Assembly: GCA_013423325.1 (NCBI GenBank) | Contig: BLJB01000141.1 | Location: 258-64,257 of the forward strand | Direction of reading: 5' to 3' | DNA: 64,000 nucleotides | Origin: Usnea hakonensis | Lineage: Eukaryota; Ascomycota; Lecanoromycetes; Lecanorales; Parmeliaceae | In this document: piece after piece, positions 24,001 to 37,062 of the stretch | Numbering within the stretch: position 1 is the first letter of the stretch | How the letters are laid out: each line of letters opens with the position of its first letter | Position numbers and translations under genes: made by a program | Notes under the pieces: generated by a model | The model's input: only the letters and a program-made list of their open reading frames with translations | Databases searched by the model: none | Told to the model about the DNA's origin: nothing

Positions 24001-27000
24001 AGCCTTTTCCGGCATGATAAATACAACGTGGTCGTACGCTGCAACTCTCGTCAATGTTTCAGACGGAATACATCAAATCAGCGTTAACAACATCAGCACC
24101 GCCGCAGACGAAACTGTGACTACAAATTCATATGATCACTTCTTACTCCGCGTTGGTCAAAGCGACAACCCAATGGTATTTCCCAGTTCTGCCAATTACA
24201 GTAACGACTTGCTCTTTAGAAGTGCAAACAACAGTCTATATGTATCGCACAAAGCTGCAGGAGCAGACATGTTCCGTTACTCGTTGAATTTTGGTACTAC
24301 GTACAGCAATTGGGAAGACTATATCAACGAGGAACGCCCCAATACTACTTTGGCTCCAAAGGTCTGGTCCGGCACTAAGCTTCAGGAATGGGACGGAGAG
24401 CACGTCATCGTGCAGTACTGGAGTCGTCTTACTGGAAGCAGCGACCATGTCCAACACGCTGATTTGGGGGACGGTTCCCGCCCGCGACAATTCCCCCACG
24501 TTTTCCTCGACGGCGTATTCAATCAACACGGGTACGATGAAGGAGTTGCCAATCAGATACAGATGAGAAATAACAATATCTGGGTCTTTGACTTCGTGAA
24601 TGAGTGGCCAGCACAAGTCTCCGTTAATCTGTGGGGCATCAATCCCGACGGTCAACCAGACCAGACAAGGGTGTATGGGGATATAGATGGCGACAATGTA
24701 CTGGATCGAATCCCACCTTATTCACTTATCAACAATGTTATCAACATCACAAATCCGCCACCTTCGCCGTTTCTTGGCTGGCAAATAGCTCTGAACGATG
24801 CCGACTACCGCTTTGAACTGAAACCCATCGGTTCGCGCTGGAACCAGATGGTCCTCTATATCCTTCTCTGGTTGATACCTAACCTGACGGGAGCCGCAGC
24901 TGTATGGGCATTCGTGAGATCGTTCTATCGGGTAAAGCTCAATGAATTCGGTATAGCAGCAAAGACAAAGTTGGAGATTGGGGGTCTGAGTCAAATCTTC
25001 AGGCGAGAGAAGGTACAAGAAATTAAGGATGAGGTTGACGAGCCAGAAGTCTCACCGATCAAGCCATCTAATATTGGGATACCGCATGAGTTCAGACAAG
25101 CAAAACAATTTGTACAGGTCACTTCTCCAACCACTCCAACCGCTCCCACCACTCCCACCGTTTCCAAGCGATTGACTGTATTAATTGCAACGATGGAGTA
25201 TGAGATAGAAGATTGGGGTATCAAAGTCAAGATTGGCGGCCTAGGCGTGATGTCTTCTTTAATGGGCAAAAATCTCAAGCACCAAACATTGATATGGGTT
25301 ATTCCCTGGTGAGTGACAGCTTCTGAGAATACATCTTTTACTAAGCACTATCAGCACTGGGGATATCAAATACCCGGTCGACTGTCCAGCAGAAAGTATC
25401 GCGATCAAGGTGCTGGGCAGCATGTACGAGATCAAGACCCAGTACCATACTGTCGAGAACATAACATACGTTTTGCTGGACGCACCAATTTTCCGACAAC
25501 AGACGAAAGCCGACCCTTACCCAGCACGCATGGACGATCTCGAGAGTGCCATTTATTACTCGGCTTGGAACTCTTGCATTGCAGAAGTTATGAAAAGATT
25601 TCCCATTGATCTTTACCACATTAATGATTATCATGGGGCAGTCGCTCCATTACATTTGCTACCAAAGGTCATTCCATGTCTTCTCTCTCTTCACAACGCA
25701 GAGTTCCAAGGTCTCTGGCCCATGCGATCCGTACGAGAAAGCCAAGAAGTCTGCGATGTATACAATCTTGACTCTGCGGTAAGGTATTTGTTGTCAATAA
25801 CAGGATTTAGCTAAAATATGGACAGGTGGTGCAAAAGTATATCCGATTCGGAGAAGTCTTTAGTTGGTCCACGAATCGTTGCCTACTATCAGCGTACACT
25901 AAGGCTGACTATGATTGGTGTGGCAGATCTTCTACACGCTGGTGCCAGCTACTTACGCATTCATCAAAAAGGGTTTGGCGCCGTCGGAGTATCCACTAAG
26001 TATGGAAAACGTGCGTTCGCACGGTATCCAATCTTCTGGGGCATGAACGATGTTGGGGGGCTCCCGAACCCAGACCCAACCGACACGGGAGTATGGTCTG
26101 GAGAGCAGGTCAAAGCAAAGGAAATAACCGTCGACGAAGTGCTCGAGGCTTCCAAACCGAAATTGAAGAGGCAGGCGCAAAATTGGGCTGGGTCAGTACC
26201 TTCCCTGTGATAGTCACCCCCCCAAAGATCGTATCAACGCCGGTGGAGAGACAGATCGTAGTAGTCAAGTCTAGACTCATATCCACAAATCTTCAGAGCC
26301 CTACAAGCATAAATGAACACTGACTCCGAATTTGTGCAGGCTGAAGCAAGATCCCAACGCCGAGCTATTTGTATTCGTTGGAAGGTAGGTGCACATCTTA
26401 TACTCAGTCGCTGGCCGGTGGCTCAAACCGATTGGATTGCTCGGAAGGACATGGATTCTCTCGAGCTTCCGGTTTGCCTCGATGTATAGCTATTACGCCT
26501 AAGTGAAACTATGCTGAACCTGTGTTGCGTAGGTGGTCCAACCAGAAAGGGGTCGATGCGATTGCAGACGTGTTTCCGTCCATCATGGAGCGGCACGAGA
26601 ACGTACAACTTATTTGTGTAGGGCCGGTAATCGATCTATACGGCAAGTTTGCGGCCATCAAGCTCGCACGAATGATGCAAGTATACCCTGGAAGAGTCTT
26701 CTCGAATCCAGAGTTCACAGCACTACCGCCTTACATTTTCAGCGGGGCAGATTTCGCTTTGATGCCGAGTAGAGACGAGCCATTCGGGTTGGTCGCCGTG
26801 GAATTTGGCCGCAAAGGAGTGCTATGCGTTGGTAAGTGCTTCTAAAGCCCTGCATTTCTACCAGATCGTAGCAAACGGGGGCCGATAGGCTTCTTCAGCT
26901 TCCAAGATACGTCTTGTAGTTTGAATTTCATCCGCTAGGCAGATGACACTGATTCGGAGTTCGAGCAGGAGCCAGAGTTGGAGGACTTGGGAATATGCCA

Positions 27001-30000
27001 GGCTGGTGGTTCACTATTGAGTCGACGACATCCAAACATTTTATTCAACAACTAAAAATCGCCGTGGAAAACGCTCTGAGATCAAAACCGGGCGTCCGTG
27101 CCATAATGAGAGCTCGCGCTACCAAGCAGCGTTTCCCGGTCAGCCAATGGGTCGAAGATTTGGAAAAGCTTCAATCTTCGGCCATCGAAATAAGTCATAA
27201 ACAGGCGGCAAAGGAAAAGCGCCCAATATTTGCATCTGAAAGCACTTCCACCATCTTGGACACTCCAAGCTTCTTAGCTATGCTGCAACCACGTCTCAAA
27301 TCATCTCTACGTCCGCGCTCTACGGCGACGGAACCCCCGAACCATAGCAAAACCTTGACTAGTATAGCAGAAGGTCGTCGAGCTTTGACTTCTTTGTCCG
27401 AAACCCATCTACTCCCTCGATCAGGTACTGGTCTTGGAAGCAAGATGGGGCCTGGCAGCAAGCGGCGAATTCCGCCTCCGTTACTTTTTAGCAATTCGTC
27501 AAATTCTGTCATGACTACAAGCTCTATTGCGTTCCGAGGGCAGATTGATAGGGGACAAGCAGACGAGACTAGGAGAGCGCGAATGTATCGCTATCCATCT
27601 TCGCCCAACCTGCGAACGGAGCACAATCCTGGTCAGCAAGAGAATACTGGGCCTCCAAAACGGCCGCAGAACAGACGATCGCAGACAGTGCCAGATTTAC
27701 GACCAACCGATAGTAAAGCAGTCCGATTGTTGGGCGAGCGACTGTCAGTGAGTCGAGCAAGTGTCCTGATGTCCCCGAAAGATTCTCCGTCAGCTAGCGA
27801 TGAAACTTCCCCTCCGCAACCGCGCACCCCAAAAACCCCTGTTACACCCCCACACAGTGCTTACCATACGCCACCACTAACACCAACACCACCACCGTCC
27901 AGGATGTCTAGGGCACAAATGAGCTTCGTGACCGGTTCCACAGCCCCTTCCTCCGTCAATGGCGACAACTCTGACAGCGCCGCTACCTCAATTAAGGTAT
28001 CTAACTCGTCCAGTCCAGCCGCTCAGGGCGGTGTTGCGACTTCCAGAGTCATTCAGACCGCCCACGGTACAGACCCAATGCCCAATTCGGGGCCCTACCG
28101 CTTCCAAGACGGTAGTATGCCCGTCTTAAGCACCTCAAATGTCAGAGGAGAGAAGCCGGACAACATCTTGGAGAACGTGACGCCGTTCTTCTCCGACCCA
28201 GACAAGGAGTACGAAAACAAATTCAAGAACAAATTGCGCAAACTGAACGGAAAGAACTCCGAGAACAAGCTTTGTATCGAAGAGTATCTGTTAAAAAGCG
28301 AGAAGTCGTGGTTTGGCAAACTTCGCGCTGCCGAGCTGTCTAAACCCTCTGAAAGTGAACCTCCAAGTAGGAACCTTTCTAAAGCAGAGCCCTCTGAGAT
28401 CGGAGAGAACAACACGAGGAAGGGCGGCTCTGATCTAAGGAAATCGCACAAGCCATCTGTTGGCTTAAAGCGAATTTTACGGATGAAGGTCGGAGACTGG
28501 CCTGTCTATTCATTCCTCTTAGCCTTTGTAAGAGAATGAACCCCCTGATTCTAATAATTTGGTAATACTAAGCTATCTTAGGGCCAGATCATCGCCGCCA
28601 ATTCATATCAAATCACCCTTCTTAATGGGACTGTTGGTGAATCAGCAAACAAGCTGTACGTCATCGCATCAGTCTATCTAGCCACGTCTTTAGGTTGGTG
28701 GCTCTTGTATCGACGAATGCAAACTGTTTACGTCGTGTCTCTTCCGTTTTTCTTCTACGGTCTCGCGTTCCTGCTCATCGGCATCTCGCCTCTCACGTCT
28801 AGTTCGGCTAGCGAGGATTGGCTCCACAACGTCGCCACGTGTCTCTATGCACTAGCATCGTCAAGCGGAGCGTTGTTCTTCGCGGTAAATTTTGCAGACG
28901 AAGGTACGTAACCATCCGATGACTGCATATTTGGGTGTAAATAAGGCTGATGATAAATGATAGGCGGTGCGCCAGTCACCTCATTCGTCTATCGGGCGTG
29001 TGTCATCCAAGGAACCCAGCAGATCTACGTAGTAGCGCTCTGGTACTGGGGAGCCGCGCTCGCCAAAAGCCAGGGCACGGTTTCTGTGGTCGCGAACTTG
29101 AATTCGTATCCCAAGATCATCGTACCTGTCGGCATCATTGTCGCATTTCTGATGTGGACCATCGGCGTGGTGCTATTTATGGGTTTACCCATGTACTATC
29201 GCCAAGCGCCTGGTAACATACCAGCATTTTACCCCTCGCTGTTCAGAAGAAAGATAATAGTAGTGAGTTTTTGAAACCAGTGCATTATTCTTATCGTTGT
29301 ATCTGACCTCTGACTGCTGTAGTGGTTCTTCGTGGTGGTATTAATACAGAACTACTTTCTCTCCGCCCCATACGGCCGGAACTGGCTGTACCTATGGTCG
29401 AGCCAAGCAGTACCGGCTTGGCAAATAGTGATACTGATCATTGTGTTCTTCGTCGGCATATGGATTGCGTTACTTTGGATTTTCTCCTACATGTCGAAAA
29501 GTCACTCCTGGGTTCTACCTCTCTTCGCTATGGGACTCGGTGCCCCTCGCTGGGCTCAGATTCTTTGGAGTACCTCCGGCATGGGTCAGTATCTACCCTG
29601 GACGGCGGGACCGATCGCGAGTGGGCTGGCAGGGCGGTCATTATGGCTATGGCTAGGAGTGCTAGATGCATTGCAGGGTGTTGGTAAGTCTTTCTCCCTA
29701 TAAGTTATGCATCACTGCCACCTTCCCATATACCTCACCCTGTCACCCATGTACCTAGCTAATACCACGTCCCAACCTCCCAGGCTTCGGAATGATACTC
29801 CTCCAAACCCTAACCCGCTTCCACGTTCTCTTCACGCTGATCGCGGCCCAAATGCTCGGCTCGCTGGCAACAATAGTGGGGCGAGCCTCTGCTCCAGATA
29901 AAATCGGCCCCGGGGACGTATTTCCAAACTTTTGCGTCAATCCCCGCGAGGGTTTGGCCTCGGCGTGGTTTTGGGTCACATTATTGTTCCAGCTAGGGGT

Positions 30001-30052
30001 GCCAATAGGTTTCGGGGCTTTCTTCCGCAAGGAACAGCTGAGTAAGGCGTAG
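21036..30052 (+). CDS. ags1: cell-wall alpha-1,3-glucan synthase
   Basis: Seventeen exons join in phase to 2,524 aa: 21036-21386, 21439-21614, 21667-21930, 22058-22287, 22429-22895, 23018-23579, 23664-25308, 25355-25778, 25826-25862, 25927-26191, 26340-26384, 26533-26831, 26969-28527, 28582-28903, 28964-29262, 29323-29683, 29784-30052. A signal peptide (about 1-19) leads into an extracellular GH13 amylase-like domain (LLDRFVNG; DGFRID with the nucleophile-type Asp near 308; FYISGE with Glu near 342). Then come a membrane segment (about YILLWLIPNLTGAAAVWAF), a cytosolic GT5 glycogen-synthase domain with KIGGLGVM near 1205, a Ser/Pro-rich linker, and a C-terminal multi-helix domain over the last ~430 residues. 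This is the complete Ags/Mok1 layout, which makes and links alpha-1,3-glucan at the plasma membrane. Length is slightly above the usual ~2,400. No lesion found. The fourth and twelfth introns are longest, near 140 nt. Confidence 0.95.
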
Positions 30053-30968
30053 CATGGGTGAATGAGGAATTGGGGGAAACGCATAAAGTTGACTTTCTGT
30101 GAAAATGGGAGCGTAATGAGATAGAATGTTCGTCGACGTAGGTAGAAAAAGAATTTTTGCTATGTTGTGCTCGATAAGAGTCAAGATTGACATTTTGCAT
30201 GATGCACGCGACGCTAAGCATACAAGGGTAGGGGATAAAGCGACTCCCTCTACTCTATAAAAGGAAGGTACCAACAAGTAAGACTTTTAAAGTGTATATC
30301 ATGCCGCGGAGAGATCTCTCTTATGATCTACTCTCCGCCGGCTCATGCACCTCGCCGGGTGCATCTAGTACCAGGTTCAACACTTATCACGTACTCGCAT
30401 ATCATCCATTGACTACTTAATCTCCACTCATTGACATAATTATCTCGAGATGGGAATCCAATTTGCCCCGGTCACGATTACGATATCTCATCATTCATCC
30501 CTCATTCGTCGTCCAGAGACTCTGACAATCTTTGATTGCATAACGAGATTCAGATGGGAGGACCGCTAACAGTAGTGGTGATGCATGATTGGGCGAAAAA
30601 AATGCGATTTGCAGCAATCGGCGCGGGATCGTCAGCACACGGCATCTTATCTGCACTAATTAAGTCTTACATCCCACGGCGTTAGAGGAAGTTAGGCCAG
30701 ATAGCAGCTTCATGACTCGCTTACAGCATGGCGACAAAAAGCAATTCAATCCCAAGGCTGCATCCAAGGGCCTTGCGTCCTCCTTCCTTTTCTCCTTCGA
30801 GCATCTGCGAATTATCCAACAAATCCGATATTCTCAAACCGATCACCTGCAGGAGCCCCCCCTCCCCCTACAACTAACAAAATAGCGCGCGATAAGCCAC
30901 GCGACACCGGACGAAAAGCCGACAGGGGCTAGCGAGCATCATCATCCGCTCAGAGCCGAGGCATCATC
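30053..30968. other. intergenic between ags1 and the APC permease
   Basis: Contains two adjacent hairpins at 30306-30364 (listed separately) and a pyrimidine-rich stretch near 30780-30880 ahead of the permease. No gene supported. Confidence 0.5.
30306..30364. other. two adjacent hairpins
   Basis: GCGGAGAG at 30306-30313 pairs with CTCTCCGC at 30331-30338. ATGCACC at 30345-30351 pairs with GGTGCAT at 30358-30364. They lie about 250 bp past the ags1 stop, so they may fall in or near its 3' UTR. Confidence 0.45.
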
Positions 30969-32887
30969 ATGGCCGGCGAGAAAATGCATCAAGACCAAGA
31001 AAGGGACCGCAATGAGAAAGCGCACGGCCACGACCCAGAAAAGATCAACGATGTCGATCAACGAACTTCCATAATCCAACGCGGAGAAATAGTGAATGCC
31101 TCAGGGCATAGAGATCAATTGCAGCGACAATATGGCCTCCTCAGTATATGCGGGTTAGCACTAACCATTGACAACGCATGGGTCGCCCTGGGCGGCTCCA
31201 TTGCTGTGTCCATAAGTGTGTGCCTTCGCGGAACCCCGAAAACTATCACAAGTACTGATTGATGGGTGTGCAGATAATGGAGGGCCGGCGGGTGTGATCT
31301 ACGAGCTCCTAGTTGCATGCTTCTACTACGGCTTCATTGCCGCATCTATAGCCGAGGTATCCATTCCATCTTCCCTGCCATCGACTTCTACAAGATGTAA
31401 TACTCACAGATCTACAGCTCACCTCCTCCATCCCCTCCGCCGGCGGCGTCTACCACTGGGCCTCCGTGACGCCCGGCCCCCGCTATGGCCGCGTTCTCGG
31501 CTTCTTCACCGGGTCCCTCAACTTCTTTGGCTGGATATTCGACCTGGCGTCCATTGTCTTCATCCCGTCAAACGTGGCCGTGCAGATGTATGCCGTATTC
31601 CATCCAGACCTCGTCATCCAGCCATGGCACGTTTACGTCGCTTTCGTCCTCATAACCTGGTCCTGTTGCGCCGTCGTAGTCTTTGGAAACCGTCTCCTAC
31701 CAGTCTTGAACCAGATCGGGTTATTTCTGGTCATCGTCGGGGGACTCATAACCATCATTGTAGTCGCAGCAATGCCCAAAGTGCATGCCAGTAACTCGGC
31801 AGTATGGGGTGACTTCAGCCAGAACAATGCCGCGGGCTGGAGTAATGGAGTCACGTTCTTGACAGGAGTGCTCAACGGAGCATTCACAATCGGCACGCCC
31901 GACGCCGTAACCCACATGTCGGAGGAACTGCCGAATCCAGCCCGAGACATGCCTCGAGCCGTGGCAGCTCAGATAATCCTAGGCACACTAAGTCTGATTC
32001 CTCGAGACCATGAAACGACTACCGGGCTAACACTCACCAGCATCATTCTTCTACGCCATCGCCATATCCTACAGCATCAACGACCTAACCGCCGTCATCA
32101 GCAGCAACGGCTCCTTCCCCCTCGCCGTAGTCTACTCCCAAGCCACCGGCACCAAAGGCGCCACATTCGGTCTTCTCCTAATAATCTTCCTCTCCATCAT
32201 GATCTGCGTCCTCGGCACCTTCCTCACCGTACGTCTTACCACCCCCACCCCCATCCCTCCCATCACCCCCTAACACCAACAACAGGTCGGTCGCATATGG
32301 TGGGCCCTAGCCCGGGACAACGCAACCCCCTTCTCAGGCCTCTTCTCGCGCGTCAACGAAAAGCTCAGCTGTCCCGTCCCCACCACCTTACTCGCCGCCT
32401 TCCTATGCACCTGTTTCGGCGCGATCCAGCTCGGCAGCAAAACCGCCTTCACCGATCTAGTAGGCTCATTCATCATCCTCACAACAATGTCCTACGCGCT
32501 CGCCATCGGCCCGCACCTCTTCACCGGACGGAAGAATGTCCCCAAAGGGCCCTTTTGGATGGGTTCGGCGGGTTACGCAATCAACGCCATCGCCCTCCTA
32601 CTAATAATATTCTTCAACATCATGTTCTGCTTCCGTGAGTCGATCGAGGACCCCAAAGGCTAAAGTAGTAACCATCTACTAACACAAATATCGCGTGTCT
32701 AGCATACGTATACCCCACCACGGAATCGACCATGAACTACAACAGCGTCATTTTAGTCGGCGTGCTCGTCTTAACCATAGTGTGGTGGTTCATCCACGCG
32801 CGGTCCCAATACCCCGGGCCCAAGTTGTCGAATTTGTATGTTGATGGGCAGATTGTGGATCTGCCCAAGGACGAGCATGCGGATTAG
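30969..32887 (+). CDS. APC-superfamily amino acid/choline-type permease
   Basis: Six exons give 541 aa: 30969-31215, 31274-31356, 31418-31991, 32041-32228, 32286-32634, 32703-32887. A hydrophilic, charged N-terminus of ~60 residues is followed by the first helix region (NAWVALGGSIAV), then GVIYELLVACFYYGFIAASIAEL and SSIPSAGGVYHWAS, which is the family signature. Other landmarks are TPDAVTHMSEELPNPARDMPRA and GRIWWALARDN. About 12 helices. It belongs to the fungal group containing Hnm1 (choline), Uga4 (GABA) and Bio5. It would import a nitrogenous small molecule at the plasma membrane with protons; the exact substrate is open. Intact; splice sites canonical. Confidence 0.9.
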
Positions 32888-34244
32888 GCTATCTTTTTTT
32901 GGGGGTGGGGGATGTTCGTACTCGTATATATACTGTTCAGGTCGATACTTGTGCTTTACGTCACTTGAGTAGTCTTAGATAAAAGAATGATACGCCTATT
33001 GATCGTCCAGAAGGTCGTTGCTTGAATGTGTAATACCGAGACGAGCTGCAGCGGACGACAGGAGGACAAAGCCAGGAGAAGTTTTAGACTTCGAGTCCGA
33101 TTATTTTTGGGGAGCCCCCTTCCCCTAAGAGACAGACTAACTCGCCCCCGAAGAACCCCCATAAGCAACCCCGCAGAGCAGCCCCGTAAGTAGTCCCCAA
33201 AGCAGCTACCCACCTCTCCAACTCTCAAGCTCCCTACATGAAGCCCAACCGTCTTTCGTTTTCTCTATTTTTTTTGTCAGCAAAATCCACATTTATAATT
33301 GCGCGTGGTTTTTAGTTGTAAGGCGCTGTGGGGTGGGACGGGGCACAGCTTCGGGGGCAAGTCAAGGGCTTCGTTACGGGGCTTTTGCTGGTGCTCATTG
33401 ACGAGCCTCTTTGGTAGGTAGCTTAGTGTACTCTACCCTCGCCCTGCTCCCACATTTTCCACTCCATGCGAGCGAAAAAAAAAGGGAAGCAGCCACCCAG
33501 CATCTCTCTCAAAGCCTCCAGATCTCACCATCCTGAATCATCCTATCCCCGCACCAAAGAGCTCATCCGACATCGTCAGAGTTCATCACGTCTTCTCATA
33601 GTCCTTGCAAATATGATAGCGGTCAACGCACGAAGGGCAATGAATATGGTCATCGCTCTCTATGGAGAATGACGGGCACGTGTAGGCAATTGAGCCTTGT
33701 GGTCCAGAGAGGCTTTTTGGAGGGACGGAAACGGGCTGGATATCGCTCAGCTGCCTTTGCGAGCGTTTGTGATATGGTTTGCGGATGTTGAGGAGGGATG
33801 GTTGACGCGGTGTGGGTTGGATTGAGGAAGATGGTCCGTGTATTTCTTAGGGTAAAGGTAAAGGGGGCGAACATTACCCTCGATCGTGACTCTAGACTGC
33901 ATTAGAGAACGGGATGATCTTGCTCCGTGGTATATAGATCTCTGATAGTTACATTCTGTTCGTAGATAAGAGTACCGGAACAGGTCCACATCAAGTAGAA
34001 GGTCAGTAGTTTCTGTGTAATTGGGATTTGGAGAATTCTGAAGACCCTGCAAGGAACCCTGCTTCTATCGATTAAAGGAGACGTTCCACAGCCACTTCCT
34101 CTAGGCATTGCCATATCCTCCTTGCTACTAACTTTTCCTCTGGTTGATTTTGCACCCAAATTAGATAAAGTTTCTTCAATAGACTGAGACCATGTATCTT
34201 TATGACGAGCTCCTTACTTGTTCACCAAAAGATGGTCTGTGCTC
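32888..34244. other. intergenic between convergent genes
   Basis: About 1.3 kb between the 3' ends of the permease (+) and the NLR (-). Several frames occur on both strands but none is convincing. A C/A-rich stretch lies at 33110-33230. Confidence 0.5.
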
Positions 34245-37062
34245 TCAAAGATCGGGCCGGGGATCTGGAAATTCGATTGCAGCACGCGAGGGTCGTTTTA
34301 AAGAATTATCCTGGCTGGCAGTAGAATCACTGCGCTGTCTCTTGCCTCTATTCGTGTTCAACATGTTCTCAAGGTGAGTGGCTTCTTCGGGTGTAAAAAA
34401 TGAAGGCGATTCTCTATTGGCGCGCGAATAAATGTCCGACATAGTGAAATTGGCCCCGTGTCTGAAGAGCATCTCAATGATTTCAACTGTCTTACGATGA
34501 CCCGAAAGTCCAAATCGATCATCCACGAAGTCATCGTAAACTGTGAATCCTTTGTTCATGAATTTCTTCCAGATTGGCACTTCTCCACACCTCTCATTTG
34601 GATCTGCACCATTTTCCAGCAGCAGTCTGACTACTCTTGAGTCCGGGTTGACGACGGGCATTGGTAACTCAGGGCCCACCATCGGTCGGAGCGCGATGTC
34701 TAATAGCGGCCTGTTTATGTTGAAGCCCATGTCTAATAGCGGCCTGTTTATGTTGGAGCCCCTTCTACGAATCAAGTTTCTGACCTGACCAATTTCTCGA
34801 CGAAGATAGCCATACAGACCTCTTTGGACAGCTACCGGTACAAGCCAATCCTTGTGATGCATTGGGCTAAGTTCAGACATTGGATCTCCTTCCCGAAGTC
34901 TCAGGGTTTCTCTGTCTAATTTCTTCAAAAGCGGAATGTTCGAGGAATTGCTGTGGATTTCCATTCCATACGCATGGTTGAGAAAATGCTTTACAAAAGA
35001 TATGAGTCCGAACCATCGCTGGGGACCCACATAGCAGATATCGGGACTGAGTAGTTGGGAAAGTGTCGCATTACACATATACTGATGAGCATCGAAGTCG
35101 GCTCCAGCACGTTGAATAAGGAGATCCTGTATATTTCGTAGTTGTAAGAAATCGCGAACCGTGCGGTGCAAAAACTCGACTGTATGGTCTTCAGTGACTT
35201 CAATCAAATCTGTGCAGCGAGCCAATATGCGCTGTGAGGTGTTCATCAATCTCCTCATACGCTCGCCATGATTCCAGGAACAGTCGTCGCGCGTGAGGGC
35301 AAAGTTCGGGGTTTTCTCGTCGAAGAATGATGCAGTCATTGTCGTAAGAACTCCTTGTGCAGAAAGGCGGATGAGATATAGACGTGCAGCTTGCCTATGA
35401 TACACCTTTTCTACGGAATCCAAAATATTCTGGAAAAATTCTTCGAGCTCCGTCGGCAGGATTCGAAGCCTATCTTGGAGTTCCGAGATTGTGTCGGAGT
35501 TACATATCCCACGACGAAGTGACTGCACAACAAGAAACACCCACAAAAATACCCCGCTTGCTTTTTCCACAATCTCATTGACTAGATTGTCGTAGCGATT
35601 ATCGCTGGCTTGAAGGTTGCGGAAGTGGCGCTCTTTGCTCAGGGTTCCCTCCACGAATCGTAAGATATCTTGCCTGTTGATGTCTTGAAGTTGTAATTTT
35701 AGGCCACAATTGGCGCCATACGCATTTTGAAAGACGTTCCAAGGCCTACTCGAGAAGCAGATCTTGATGTGATCCGACGTGAGACCCTCCATGACTTCAA
35801 GGACCTCTGTATGGTCCCCGTCGAACTCGTCCAGTCCATCGATGAAAAAGCAGAACCGTGTTGAGTCTGATGTTCGCAATCCCAGATCCTTGAGTACCTC
35901 TAAAACCTCGGCCCTCGTCCAGACAAGGGTGGAAGAAGCAGCTTTCTGTATCTGTGCCTGGCATATCTGCGATACAAGTGGAGGGCACTGCTGGAGCACA
36001 ATATACAGTAAAGTCTGAAGAAGGCCAAGCTGAGATTTCTGCATGTCTGTGCCCGGGTTCCAAAAGAAGTAGCTGGCTACTATGAGTTGTTTTTTACCCG
36101 CCCATATACCGAGTGCCTTCCATGTTCTCTCGTCATTGACGAGAAATTTCATAAGGGTTGACTTGCCGGACCCAGCTTTCCCACTGACCCAATAAATACC
36201 ATTGCGCTCTTGTAGCCATTGCAGCATAGATATTCCTGGAAGCTCGACAGGACTTCTCTGTGCGAATAGCCATTCGAAAGTCGTCGGGTAAGCCTCGACT
36301 ATACGCTTTGGTCTCTCAAAAATCATCTCGAAACGGAGGCTCTCAATAACCTTCAACTGCATCGGATATATTTTGCCCTCAATGGCGAGGGCCGAAAGCT
36401 GTGAAGTCAGATTGGCCACCGCACTCGGCTGCTTACAATCCTTAGAGACTAGAAACGTTAATTCATCTAGTGAGGTCATGATTTCCGTTCGCAATTGGGC
36501 CGCTTGGTTCTGACTGCGAATCTCAAGGCGACAATGGCTCTCATTAAGTTTGTTAAGAGCGAGTGCAACATTCGACTGTTCGTCTCTTCAACAATGTTAG
36601 TAAGAATCTCGATATCAACACTCTCGCCTACCTTAGTATGCCTATAAGACGTAATGAGATCTCCGATCGTAGATTTGTGATGCGTTCTGTGTAACGGTGG
36701 ATCTCCTTCTCCTTCCACACAGCTTTTAACGCTTGGCGGAAACTCTGCCATTTCTTACGGGGACTTTGCACCTTCACGCTATTTAGCACGGTCAGAAGCT
36801 CCTCTCCTAATGTTTTGCATGATTTGGAGAGCGGTATCAGTTGGAGCTCCGAACTGGACGACCTTTGTCCGTTGACATGGTGCTGAGGTTGTTCCAAAGC
36901 TGAGCAGATATTGACAAGATCACTTATGACGGACTCCAATTCCCCGTTAATAGAAATCCCGTCAGGACTGTAGAGCTCGAAGCTGGCTGAGACAACCCTG
37001 GTGCCAACGTCTACTAGTTGGACGATATTGCTGGCTAGGCTAAGTGCAGAGAGAGGATCCAT
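34245..37062 (-). CDS. NLR-like STAND protein: fungal N-terminal domain, NACHT, ankyrin-like repeats
   Basis: Two exons, 37062-36632 and 36585-34245, with a 46-nt intron (GTAGGC donor, TTACTAAC branch site) give 923 aa. The N-terminal ~145 residues (MDPLSALSLASNIVQLVDVG) are the helical module common in fungal NLRs. NACHT follows with Walker A GKAGSGKST at 279-287 and Walker B FFIDGLDE at 390-397, then a SSRPW sensor motif. A winged-helix/DUF7791-like part contains FLHRTVRDFL. The C-terminus has ankyrin-like units (VVRLLLENGADPNE, IIEMLFRHGANF). A 33-bp tandem duplication lies in the repeat region. Such proteins act in non-self recognition and heterokaryon incompatibility; that role is inferred from the family. 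No downstream effector gene is recognisable next to it. Appears intact. Confidence 0.88.
34696..34761 (-). repeat. 33-bp tandem duplication inside the NLR gene
   Basis: ATGTCTAATAGCGGCCTGTT begins at 34696 and again at 34729, with near-identical 33-base units. In protein this duplicates an 11-residue piece containing NINRPLLD. It lies in frame between the NACHT half and the ankyrin-like repeats. Confidence 0.8.

Noticed and set aside
21036..30052. Glucan synthase as backbone of the right-hand cluster
   Set aside because: It is a structural cell-wall enzyme 16 kb away, lacks the CGGACTCCG motif upstream, and is separated by unrelated genes.
30306..30364. Hairpins as a bacterial-type terminator
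   Set aside because: Fungal genes do not use such terminators and there is no U-tract; kept only as a structural note.
36930..36945. CGGACTCCA near-match to the cluster motif
   Set aside because: Inside NLR coding sequence with a broken second half-site; treated as chance. Likewise TGGACTCCG in coding DNA at about 11334 and 51935.
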